Source: Candidatus Saccharimonadota bacterium (GTDB taxonomy: Bacteria > Patescibacteriota > Saccharimonadia > Saccharimonadales > Saccharimonadaceae). From it: DNA of 43,353 nucleotides. Positions 35,731-43,353 of this stretch are shown piece after piece (position 1 is the first letter of the stretch; the number at the start of each line of letters is the position of its first letter). The notes beneath the pieces were generated by a model. The model saw only the letters and a list, made by a program, of their open reading frames with translations, had not been told where the DNA came from and searched no databases. The stretch spans positions 88,935 to 132,287 of the forward strand of contig JAFWHE010000012.1 in assembly GCA_017512045.1 (NCBI GenBank). The letters are read 5' to 3'. The position numbers and the translations under genes were made by a program.

Positions 35731-35797
35731 ATTATAACATAGATATGATGCTTTGGGAATTAGCACTCTTGCATTTTAAGTGCTAATTAACTATAAT
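35731..35797. promoter_or_regulatory. Divergent lepA-C and hrcA promoters with a CIRCE operator
   Basis: CIRCE TTAGCACTC-N9-AAGTGCTAA at 35760-35786 (one mismatch in the right arm). Rightward, its spacer gives -35 TTGCAT (35769-35774), then 17 nt, TATAAT (35792-35797), 6 nt and the hrcA ATG. Leftward, TATAAT (35736-35731) serves lepA's C-terminal half, with a weak -35 (TTCCCA) abutting the CIRCE. HrcA binding could affect both directions. Confidence 0.9.
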
Positions 35798-35803
35798 GGA
35801 AGT

Positions 35804-36589
35804 ATGAATATTACGCAAAGACAAAGAGAGATTTTATTCGCAATTATAGAAGAATATGCAGAAATGGCCGCTCCAGTTGGTTCGGTCACCTTAGCGAAGC
35901 TTTTTGATGTTTCTAGTGCAACTATTCGCTCGGAAATGGTAAAGCTAGAGGAGATGGGCTATATTGCTCAGCCGCATACTTCTGCTGGGCGTATTCCGAC
36001 AGATGCGGGATATAGATTGTACGTTAACTCTTTGACGGAAGAGATAGATAAAGATATTGATGCTGAAAAAATGACAGCTAGCAGTGCTAATAGACGCACT
36101 CAAACTAATCCTGCTAGGTTACTTACTAGTGCTGACTGGAAAGAGGATAAAGGGATACATGTACTGGAGCTTCGGGTTAATTCACAGGAGCGCATAGATT
36201 TTGCAATTCGTGGAGCGGTGGATTCACTGGCAGAGTTGACGGGCAATCTAGGCTTGGCCACTATTGGTGAACAATTATATCTATCTGGTATTTCACGCTT
36301 ATTTACTCAGCCAGAATTTATGGATACCACTCGCGTCCAGAGTGTAGCAAAATTATTAGACAATTTGGAACCATGGCTCAGGGAGGCTGCGCCAGGGGAG
36401 CCACTTAATATCTTCATTGGTCGAGAAAATCCAATCGGTAAGACTTCGGAAGTTTCGCTTATTATTAGTAAATTTCGCTCGCCATATTCAGATAATAGCT
36501 ATATTGGTGTACTTGGTCCGACTAGACAGAATTATGCACGTGTGATGTCGCTGGTGAAGCGCGCTGGTATGATGCTAGAGCAGATATAA
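35804..36589 (+). CDS. hrcA: Heat-inducible transcription repressor HrcA (short form)
   Basis: 261 residues, shorter than the usual 340 or so. The N-terminal winged helix is typical: ILFAIIEEYAEMAAPVGSVT, SSATIRSEMVKLEEMGYIAQ, PHTSAGRIPTDAGYRLYVNS. The middle domain is reduced, but SLIISKFRSPYSDNSYIGVL and GPTRQNYARVMSLVKRAGMM at the C-terminus match HrcA. It should bind the four CIRCE sites seen here, including its own. ATG at 35804 chosen from promoter spacing; an earlier in-frame ATG lies inside the CIRCE. Confidence 0.95.
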   Translation: MNITQRQREILFAIIEEYAEMAAPVGSVTLAKLFDVSSATIRSEMVKLEEMGYIAQPHTSAGRIPTDAGYRLYVNSLTEEIDKDIDAEKMTASSANRRTQTNPARLLTSADWKEDKGIHVLELRVNSQERIDFAIRGAVDSLAELTGNLGLATIGEQLYLSGISRLFTQPEFMDTTRVQSVAKLLDNLEPWLREAAPGEPLNIFIGRENPIGKTSEVSLIISKFRSPYSDNSYIGVLGPTRQNYARVMSLVKRAGMMLEQI

Positions 36590-36610
36590 GAATTGTGAAA
36601 GGATTATCAT

Positions 36611-37078
36611 ATGTTGAAGAAGAAAACTCAAAATGACGAAAATCTAGTAAATGCTAATAAACAAGCGGACGCGGAGCGTCAGCAAATTACGGAACTAACT
36701 AATGACCTTCAGCGTACTAGAGCAGACTTTGAGAATTATCGCAAGCAGATGGATGCGCAGAGAAGCCAGGCCGTAGAATATGCCAAGCAAGATACTGTCA
36801 AACAATTTCTACCGCTACTAGACGATTTGGATAGAGCGATTACTGCCACGCCAGAACTTGCTCCATTGATGAAGAATTTGGAGAAGACCGTCAAAGAGTT
36901 GGGTCTTACAAAGATTAATTCAGAACCAGGGACAGATTTTAATCCGGACTTGCATGATGCCGTGACGATGGAAGATGGTGAGGGAGAAAAAGAAGTTATC
37001 GCAGAAACTTTGCGGGCTGGCTATCTCTATAATGATGCTGTTCTCCGCCCAGCGATGGTAAAAGTGAAGAACGCATAA
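36611..37078 (+). CDS. grpE: Nucleotide exchange factor GrpE
   Basis: 155 residues. N-terminal coiled coil (ITELTNDLQRTRADFENYRK), FLPLLDDLDRAITATPEL, and the C-terminal beta domain with GTDFNPDLHDAVTMEDGEG and LRAGYLYNDAVLRPAMVKV. It releases ADP from DnaK. It is second in the hrcA operon, with AAAGGA 7 nt before its ATG, so it shares CIRCE control. Confidence 0.96.
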   Translation: MLKKKTQNDENLVNANKQADAERQQITELTNDLQRTRADFENYRKQMDAQRSQAVEYAKQDTVKQFLPLLDDLDRAITATPELAPLMKNLEKTVKELGLTKINSEPGTDFNPDLHDAVTMEDGEGEKEVIAETLRAGYLYNDAVLRPAMVKVKNA

Positions 37079-37126
37079 AACTTTTTTCGTGTTTTTTCTA
37101 AATGCTTATGTTATAATAAAAACATA

Positions 37127-38365
37127 ATGGATCCAAAACAAACAGTTCCACAGGGTGGATCTCCTGGTGGGCAAGAAGGTCAGAATGGGCAGCCACAGTC
37201 ATCAACTGGGGCGAATCCTGTTGCTACGCCGATTTTTTCTAGCACTGGCGCTTCTAACCCTACAGCAGGTAAATTAGGGTCGGATACCCTTTCCACTGGT
37301 GCGAACGTATCTAGAACGATAGATAGCTTGAATAGTAAAAATCAATCAGAAACTAGCCAGTCTATATTCAAGCGGAAGAAATTTGATAAAGTTGTACCTG
37401 TGTCAGGTGATTTATTGATAGATCCAACGCTTAATCCGGAAAGAAAAGCAGAACAACTGGAGCATTCTAAGACCGTGAAACTCGTCGGTATTAGTATTGC
37501 GGTAGTAGCAGTGTTGTTGCTGGGAGGGATTATTTTTGCGCTGATAGCGGGTGGGGGAAAAGAGAAACCAAAGAATACTAATACTCCGGTAGCAGTGAGC
37601 GCAGATGCGGCGTTCAATGAATATGCGAACTATATACTATACGGCGAGGAGAGCCAAGAGCCAATTACTGAAGAAGTGAGCATTGCCAATCAATACACAG
37701 TTGATAGTATGATTTATGCGGATGTGGAAGATAAGAATGCATATTTTGTGGAAGCAAAGACATATTTTGATGGCTTTATAGATGTATATGGTATTTCTGG
37801 TCTAGATGAGAAATCTTATTTCTTGAATTGGTATGTGCCATATTATCAGCAAGTGTTTAACTTTGTGTATAATGCTGTATTGGCAGGGAAGTTAGATGTG
37901 GCGACCCTACTTCCGGTTTATTTGGAAAGTGGCGCAGATGGAATAGAAGCGTATTTTAACGAGAATTATGGTGTGTTTGGTGCTTCTGATTTCCCTGATG
38001 CACAGGATTATTATAATTACCAAAGAGGCGTGGCTGATTATATGAAGAAATATTTTGACACTGCCAGTAGATGGCGCTGTATCAAAAATGATGAGCTAGT
38101 GGCTGGGTGCAATGTGCCAATGAGTGATGAGGATATGCTACTTTATAGCGATTCATATGATCGGGCTAACAGGAAAATGGGCTTACTGACTGATAGGCTA
38201 GTGAGTGGAATTGAGCAGATAAATAAGGAGATGGAATCTCCAACAGAAGAAATAGTAGTTGAGGAGGTCATAGATGCAGATGGTATAAAAGCGGAGGATA
38301 TATTGATTGAAGTCGATGTAAGTGACCCATTGAAACCGAATAGTGAGGGAGGATCTAATGAATAG
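37127..38365 (+). CDS. Single-span protein preceding the VirB6-like gene
   Basis: 412 residues. A Gly/Gln/Ser/Asn-rich N-terminus of about 110, one span near 120-143 (LVGISIAVVAVLLLGGIIFA), a helical outer domain with many Tyr and one Cys pair (RCIKND, AGCNVP), and an acidic tail. No family recognised. It overlaps the VirB6-like gene by 8 nt, so it is probably an accessory part of the same secretion apparatus. TATAAT (37112-37117) is 9 nt before the ATG; a copy of the ATGCTTATG repeat lies in the promoter spacer. Confidence 0.8.
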   Translation: MDPKQTVPQGGSPGGQEGQNGQPQSSTGANPVATPIFSSTGASNPTAGKLGSDTLSTGANVSRTIDSLNSKNQSETSQSIFKRKKFDKVVPVSGDLLIDPTLNPERKAEQLEHSKTVKLVGISIAVVAVLLLGGIIFALIAGGGKEKPKNTNTPVAVSADAAFNEYANYILYGEESQEPITEEVSIANQYTVDSMIYADVEDKNAYFVEAKTYFDGFIDVYGISGLDEKSYFLNWYVPYYQQVFNFVYNAVLAGKLDVATLLPVYLESGADGIEAYFNENYGVFGASDFPDAQDYYNYQRGVADYMKKYFDTASRWRCIKNDELVAGCNVPMSDEDMLLYSDSYDRANRKMGLLTDRLVSGIEQINKEMESPTEEIVVEEVIDADGIKAEDILIEVDVSDPLKPNSEGGSNE

Positions 38366-41300
38366 GAAAATATTAACTTGTTTAATGATTAGCATATTAT
38401 CCTTTGCTTTTGTAATAATGTTCAGCAATAATACATATGCAATCAATGCTGCAAGCATAGGCACGATTACTAATCGGGCAAAAGTGGCAGATTTGAAGAA
38501 ATGTCACCAGTATTTCGGTGAAGAAATTGATGCTGCTAAGATAAATAGACCATCAGATATTCTAGCCGGTGGAACTGGTAATGAATTAGCTTTGCCAAAT
38601 GGAGTACTAAGCAATGATAGCCTGTTCAGCTGTAAAACCCTTCTAGATAATTATATGGGTTACTCTTTTAACTCTGGCGACATAGCTTCTAAGGCTAATT
38701 TTCTCAAACAAATGGGTTATAAAAATGATACTGCTTTTGGTCGCAAATGCTACAATTACAGAATTAGAGAAGGTGGCACAGATTGGGGGGCTGGCGGTGC
38801 TCCAGAGCAGATTATTACTGTCTGTGCAAATACACAGAGCGGTTCAACTATTGTTGGGATAGATATAGAAGGTGGCAAAGGGAACACACCAGTTAGCTTC
38901 GGTGCGCCAGATATGGGCAATAATAGACTATTGGTAAATATTCTTGGGATTGATTACTATATTGATTTTGACCCGAATGACCCAAATAGTCTTTTCAAAG
39001 GAATAGATTCAACATTAACAAAGTTGGTAAATGGAACTGGATATTTTTATGGCGTTGAGTATGGTGGCGGTATGTCAGAAAACCCAGATGCTGAAAAGAA
39101 TATATATAAAAAAGGTCCGTTCATTTCAAATACTAGTACAATCTTTACAGAAGATGAGCGGGTTGGATTATTAGCTTACTATTTCACTAAATATGGAAAT
39201 ATTTCTTGTGAATGGAAAGAAGGGGCTGTAGAGCTTACTATTAATTCACAGACGTATTATGTTTCGGAAAAACCAGAGGGGCCGAGTACATTCTATATAA
39301 TTAACGGTACTGAGTGGTTTGGTACAGCTGGCTGGGGAGAAATTGTAAGCGCTTTGAATGGAATGGATATAGGCAATATGCCGACATGTGATGGTGTTGA
39401 GCCTCCAGCGTCTGGCGGTGGTACTTTACCTGGTAGTGATGCCACCGAAATTGATGCCGATGATAAGCCATGCTTCAATGGCGCGGGTGCGCTGGGTTGG
39501 ATTGTCTGTCCGGTAATCAAGTTCCTGAGATTGACCCTAGAGACAATCTACGAGAATATCGTTGTGCCATTTTTGCAGATAAATGCAAAGACGTTTAGTA
39601 ATGAAAATGGCGGAGTGGTAGCAGGTTGGCAGGCATTCCAAGGTTTTGCTAATCTTGCATTCGTGGCGCTGCTCTTAATTGTTATATTCTCTCAGGTAAC
39701 GGGTGTAGGAATTGACAACCTGGGCATCAAACGAATATTACCGAAACTCATCATAGCCGCCATACTAATAAACTTGTCGTATATAATATGTCAGTTGCTG
39801 GTGGATGCGTCCAATATTGCTGGTTATGGATTGCGTTCGCTCTTTGACAGTATCCAAGTGGGCGAGACTAACATTACTGGCACTGGCCAGACTATTATGA
39901 ATACTGCTTTGACGGCGGCGGTTACTGCTATGGCTGGGTATGGTGCAGCTGCAACGGCAGCTATTTGGGCACCATTCTTAATCTTGCCATTCCTATTGGC
40001 GTTAGTCGGTATGTTAATCAGTGTGCTATTTATGTTCATCTTGCTCGGCGTACGCCAGGCAGGAGTGATTATATTAGTTGTAATTTCTCCACTGGCATTT
40101 GCCATGTATATGCTGCCAAATACCAAACCACTCTTCCAGAGGTGGTGGAAAGCGTTTACTGGGTTGTTACTATTATTCCCAATTTGTGGTGCGATGATTG
40201 GTGGTGCAGATTTGGCAGGAAAAATACTTGCTTCTACTAGTGACGAGTTTTGGCCGAATCTGATTGCGGCGCTTCTGACTGTCGTTCCATTCTTCTTTAT
40301 TCCAACATTACTAAAAGGCTCATTCTCTGCTCTCGGCAACCTTGGCGCAAAGATCTCTGGCGTAGGAGCAAAGATTGGTGCTAGGGCTGGTGGCATCGCT
40401 AAGGCTGGAGTGGAAAGAACTGGTGCATTCAGGAATATCCAGGCAAATGCTCAGGAAAGACAAGATGTCAGGAATCGCGTAGCGGAAAGAAAGAGGTTAG
40501 AGGGAGTTACTAGGAGAATAGGTAATATTGCGGAGAGCGTGCGTACTCCAGAACAACGTGTGCAATATGCTCGTGCGCAGGCTGCGTTAGAGAAGATGAA
40601 GGATGAAGAAGAATTGAACCCAGATTTGATTGCATCTGAGGCAGTCGCGAGACGTTTCAACAGGCAAGTGGAGGCTGTAAAGTCTAGAAATGTTGCTAGT
40701 GGTGCTGTCAATGTAACTGGCGATGTGAAAGGTTTCAATGGCAAAGGTAGCAGTTTTGCCAGTGGATCATTGGCGCATATACTATACAATACCCAAGATG
40801 AGGCAGAACGTTATGCAACAGTTAGTCAACTTATGGCATCTGGCCATCATGGTGCAGAAGCTTTGCATCAAGTAATGGAAGCACTTGGTAATGATGGTAA
40901 TCAAGCGGCATTGAGCAGCATTGCTAAGGCTGCAAAAGGTGATAATAAACTTGGCGATCTTAAATCTGGTTCTCGTTCTACTTATGACTATATTAACGAC
41001 CTTGCAGCTGGACAGGTACAAGCTGGAGCAGTTGGTTCTGGCAATAATATTTCTGACTATGCTGGTAAAGTCAAATTCGGTGGTATGTCTGAGCAACAAC
41101 TCATCAATACAGATAAAGAGGAACTCCAGCGTTATGCACAAGTTATTAACCAAAAGCGCGCCAGCGGGGAAAGCCTTACTTCAGAAGAACAGAAGCTTGT
41201 TCAACAGGCTACTGCTGCTTGGGATAATGAACGTCTACGCGGTAGTGCGAAGAAAGATGTCCAGAATTTGGTCAGCGAAATTGCCTTTGGTGCTGTTAAT

Positions 41301-41465
41301 ATAGGAAACAACAAGGCACGTCCTGGAACTAGCTTTGATGTACAGCATAATAATGGCAATAGCAAATCTGCCCCTGCCCCTCGTACCTCTGCTGACAGAG
41401 TGAATGCCGCCACGAATCGTTTGGAAGAAATTGCCAGACAACGCAACAATGGTGGTGGAGCATAA
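38358..41465 (+). CDS. VirB6/TrbL-like type IV secretion membrane protein, large
   Basis: 1035 residues. A signal peptide (CLMISILSFAFVIMFSNNTY), an extracytoplasmic domain of about 340 residues with several Cys, then a membrane core of six or more spans: NLAFVALLLIVIFSQVTGVG, GIKRILPKLIIAAILINLSY, ILLGVRQAGVIILVVISPLA, WWKAFTGLLLLFPICGAMIG and LTVVPFFFIPTLLKG. About 370 charged, Ala/Gly/Gln-rich residues follow. The core matches VirB6/TrbL proteins, the polytopic channel component of type IV secretion, known as a conserved system in Saccharibacteria. Start 38358 chosen for GGGAGGA upstream and the signal peptide. Other T4SS genes (VirB4, VirD4) are outside this window. Confidence 0.85.
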   Translation: MNRKILTCLMISILSFAFVIMFSNNTYAINAASIGTITNRAKVADLKKCHQYFGEEIDAAKINRPSDILAGGTGNELALPNGVLSNDSLFSCKTLLDNYMGYSFNSGDIASKANFLKQMGYKNDTAFGRKCYNYRIREGGTDWGAGGAPEQIITVCANTQSGSTIVGIDIEGGKGNTPVSFGAPDMGNNRLLVNILGIDYYIDFDPNDPNSLFKGIDSTLTKLVNGTGYFYGVEYGGGMSENPDAEKNIYKKGPFISNTSTIFTEDERVGLLAYYFTKYGNISCEWKEGAVELTINSQTYYVSEKPEGPSTFYIINGTEWFGTAGWGEIVSALNGMDIGNMPTCDGVEPPASGGGTLPGSDATEIDADDKPCFNGAGALGWIVCPVIKFLRLTLETIYENIVVPFLQINAKTFSNENGGVVAGWQAFQGFANLAFVALLLIVIFSQVTGVGIDNLGIKRILPKLIIAAILINLSYIICQLLVDASNIAGYGLRSLFDSIQVGETNITGTGQTIMNTALTAAVTAMAGYGAAATAAIWAPFLILPFLLALVGMLISVLFMFILLGVRQAGVIILVVISPLAFAMYMLPNTKPLFQRWWKAFTGLLLLFPICGAMIGGADLAGKILASTSDEFWPNLIAALLTVVPFFFIPTLLKGSFSALGNLGAKISGVGAKIGARAGGIAKAGVERTGAFRNIQANAQERQDVRNRVAERKRLEGVTRRIGNIAESVRTPEQRVQYARAQAALEKMKDEEELNPDLIASEAVARRFNRQVEAVKSRNVASGAVNVTGDVKGFNGKGSSFASGSLAHILYNTQDEAERYATVSQLMASGHHGAEALHQVMEALGNDGNQAALSSIAKAAKGDNKLGDLKSGSRSTYDYINDLAAGQVQAGAVGSGNNISDYAGKVKFGGMSEQQLINTDKEELQRYAQVINQKRASGESLTSEEQKLVQQATAAWDNERLRGSAKKDVQNLVSEIAFGAVNIGNNKARPGTSFDVQHNNGNSKSAPAPRTSADRVNAATNRLEEIARQRNNGGGA

Positions 41466-41566
41466 AACGGGCAAATTTTCTCGGCACTATCATACTGAGT
41501 TCCTTCTACGACTACTTCAAAAATATTTTTCCCAAAAAATCCTTTACCGCTTTTGCTTTTGTGTGC

Positions 41567-41616
41567 TATAATGTAGTAAATTGTCATATTATTGTCGTAT
41601 GGTATTTTTAAGGAGG
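41567..41616 (+). promoter_or_regulatory. Promoter and ribosome site of the FISUMP protein gene
   Basis: Extended -10 TGCTATAAT ends at 41572; AGGAGG lies at 41611-41616, 3 nt before the ATG. The leader is about 40 nt, unlike the leaderless genes nearby. Confidence 0.7.
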
Positions 41617-41619
41617 AAA

Positions 41620-43353
41620 ATGTTAAACAAAAAATCAGGGAACGCCAGAGGTACCAAGAGCGTTTCCAGAAACAGGGGAGGCATAAAAAATCATCTGGGA
41701 GCCACATTGGCGGTGCTTTTTGCGGCACTTACTATGGCTATTCTCGGTGGTATCGTCGGTATCGGTACAGCACCGGCTTCTGCTTATTATATTAAGGGTA
41801 GCACCCAAGTTATCAATGCCGAGCTCCTCCCGTCCATTGGCATTACCATCTTAGACAATACCGCCTCTAGCGTCATCACAGATCTTGCCATCGACATCCT
41901 CCCATCTCCTACTGGCACATTCGGTAAGAATAGTGCTATAGCCGATGTCTTTACGACTAATCGTACTGGCTACACTCTCTATATCTCCTCCGATTATAAC
42001 AATCATGCTAGCACGGCTACCAACAGCCTGATCAATACCAATACCTCCGTTGATGACACTACTACTTCTAGCATCGGCAATATTCCAACTCTCAGCACCA
42101 CAAATGTTTCCGAGAGTGCTTTCTCTGCTGCTAATTCTTCTTACAAAAATCAGTGGGGATATAGCGATGTCTGGTCAGAGACTATTGGTGATGATTCTTA
42201 TTCTGGTGGTTCTGCTACTACTTACAATCCAGTCCCAGTTAAGAATACACAAGCGACCATTCGTGATGATGTCGATCGTCAGGTTTCTTCCTCTCGTACC
42301 ACCATCGGTGTGGGTGTGAATGTGGATACTAACAAGGCTTCTGGCACTTATCGCAACAAGCTCGTATTCACTGCCGTGGCTAAGCCAACTTTGTCTGATT
42401 TCACTTTGACATTTGATGCTAATGGCGGCACCGGTGCACCAGTTGATATGACTGGCACTTCTTCCGCGATGAGTCGCAATTTCACCGTACCGAACGAGAC
42501 TCCTACCTGGGCTGGTCGCACCTTCCTCGGTTGGGCAGATAGTAATGATGCTACAGAGCCAGATTATCGCATTGGTGATACGGTTACGGTCTATGTCACC
42601 GGCGCAGAAACTACCGCCACCAAGACTGTTTATGCTGTTTGGCAGGCCAACTACATGCAAGATTACGATGTCAGGACTCTCGCTGTCAATGAAAAGATTA
42701 CCCTTCTTGATAAGCGCGATAATACCCCATACACCGTTCAAAAGTTTAACAATGGTGAAACTTGGATGATTTCCAACCTCAAGCTCGGTTATGACAAGGG
42801 TTATACACTTACTGACGAACTCACCAATATCGTTGATGGTAATACATACTATATTCCAAAGGCCGGCTACCAAGGTAGCATTACCAATCCAGCAACGGTT
42901 ACCGATACTTCTACTGCGGCCAACTTCTCCACGACCAATGATAACCTAGCTAAGATTCAATATCGCGAGGAGGGTAGCACGGATAATACCACTGGCAATC
43001 CAGTCCCAGAAGACACCGGCTACTATAACTTCTACACTGCAACACTAGGCTTCTCCTACTACAATGATGGCAAGACTTCTGGCTCATCTCCACAAGACAT
43101 TTGTCCAAAGGGTTGGAGCCTCCCAGTCAATGGTGGAGCAACGACTCCTCGGTCTTGGAGTGCTCTCGACTATGTCTTTAATCCGGATGACCCTAACGTT
43201 GGCACCAACCGCACCAATGCTACCGCACGGGATAATTTAATGACTGGTGCATCGCTTGGGTATGATGGGTATTATAATGGTACTTATTTACGCGATGTTG
43301 GTATATTTGGGCGCTGGTGGTCAACTAGTGTTTATGGCCTTAACTATTCGACA
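41620..43353 (+). CDS. FISUMP/InlB-repeat surface protein (3' end outside window)
   Basis: 578 codons visible, open at the window end. Signal peptide (LAVLFAALTMAILGGIVGIG, then APASA), a Thr/Ser/Asn-rich region to about 255, one InlB B-type repeat (LTFDANGGTGAPVDMTG ... RTFLGWADSNDATEP ... VYAVWQ, about 262-345), then the FISUMP domain (VQKFNNGETWMISNLKLGYD; DICPKGWSLP). Such proteins are exported and attached to the surface, typically as adhesins. Codons ending in C (ACC, ATC, CTC) look more frequent than in neighbours. It follows the VirB6-like gene but has its own promoter. The position fits a host-contact function; inference. Confidence 0.9.
   Translation, partial: MLNKKSGNARGTKSVSRNRGGIKNHLGATLAVLFAALTMAILGGIVGIGTAPASAYYIKGSTQVINAELLPSIGITILDNTASSVITDLAIDILPSPTGTFGKNSAIADVFTTNRTGYTLYISSDYNNHASTATNSLINTNTSVDDTTTSSIGNIPTLSTTNVSESAFSAANSSYKNQWGYSDVWSETIGDDSYSGGSATTYNPVPVKNTQATIRDDVDRQVSSSRTTIGVGVNVDTNKASGTYRNKLVFTAVAKPTLSDFTLTFDANGGTGAPVDMTGTSSAMSRNFTVPNETPTWAGRTFLGWADSNDATEPDYRIGDTVTVYVTGAETTATKTVYAVWQANYMQDYDVRTLAVNEKITLLDKRDNTPYTVQKFNNGETWMISNLKLGYDKGYTLTDELTNIVDGNTYYIPKAGYQGSITNPATVTDTSTAANFSTTNDNLAKIQYREEGSTDNTTGNPVPEDTGYYNFYTATLGFSYYNDGKTSGSSPQDICPKGWSLPVNGGATTPRSWSALDYVFNPDDPNVGTNRTNATARDNLMTGASLGYDGYYNGTYLRDVGIFGRWWSTSVYGLNYST

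Noticed and set aside
41201-41728. 175-codon minus-strand ORF across the VirB6-like gene end and the next promoter
   Set aside because: Most of it is antisense to the VirB6-like gene and to the FISUMP signal-peptide region. The short spacer part looks peptide-like but has no convincing promoter or ribosome site.

Overview
The window reads as a compact chromosomal segment from a Patescibacteria/CPR bacterium, most probably a Saccharibacterium (TM7). That placement is inference. It rests on tightly packed short genes, a half-length TsaB, a ComEC without its nuclease-like domain, a PilB-type ATPase without its zinc motif, a large VirB6/TrbL-like secretion protein, a membrane-anchored Clp-like ATPase, and the absence of biosynthetic genes. 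No rRNA, insertion sequence, prophage or CRISPR array was seen.

Layout. 1-6.6 kb: dnaK (C-terminus cut by the window edge), two membrane proteins, a TylF-type methyltransferase, acetate kinase and dnaJ, then tRNA-Arg(TCG). 6.6-10.2 kb: a leftward operon of a small membrane protein, a membrane-anchored double-AAA Clp-like ATPase and a multi-pass membrane protein. 10.2-13.2 kb: a TetR-like regulator, a PilB/GspE-type ATPase, and tsaE-tsaB for tRNA t6A. 13.3-19.3 kb: a surface protein, RNase Y, a DedA/TVP38 protein, another surface protein, YebC and UppP. 19.3-22.6 kb: aspS, a CBS-pair protein and a DsbA-like thiol oxidoreductase. 22.6-22.9 kb: a probable structured RNA. 23-25.6 kb: a histidine phosphatase, two tRNA-Pro genes flanking a degenerate glycosyltransferase, and two small exported/membrane proteins. 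25.6-28.3 kb: a 46-residue ORF followed by a retropepsin-like protease and two ATP-grasp ligases. 28.4-33.3 kb: comEC, recA-recX, a PRC-barrel protein and tilS. 33.3-35.7 kb: the elongation factor 4 gene (lepA) in two pieces on opposite strands with a nucleotide kinase between them. 35.8-37.1 kb: hrcA-grpE. 37.1-43.35 kb: a membrane protein and a VirB6-like protein, then a FISUMP/InlB-repeat surface protein running off the end.

Regulation is unusually legible. The three heat-shock units (dnaK, dnaJ, hrcA-grpE) each carry a CIRCE operator whose 9-nt spacer holds the promoter -35, followed by 17 nt and a -10; dnaK has a second, imperfect CIRCE in its leader. Across the window about 18 genes have a -10 hexamer 6-9 nt before the start codon, so their mRNAs should be leaderless or nearly so. 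Operon-internal genes and genes with real leaders use Shine-Dalgarno sites. All five convergent protein-gene pairs have a spacer of at most 1 nt or overlap.

The strongest candidates for new biology are the split lepA, the minus-strand structured RNA at 22.6-22.8 kb, the ATP-grasp/protease cassette with its 46-residue ORF, and the membrane-anchored Clp-like ATPase with a degenerate first ATPase site and no canonical pore loop. None of these could be tested by database search here.
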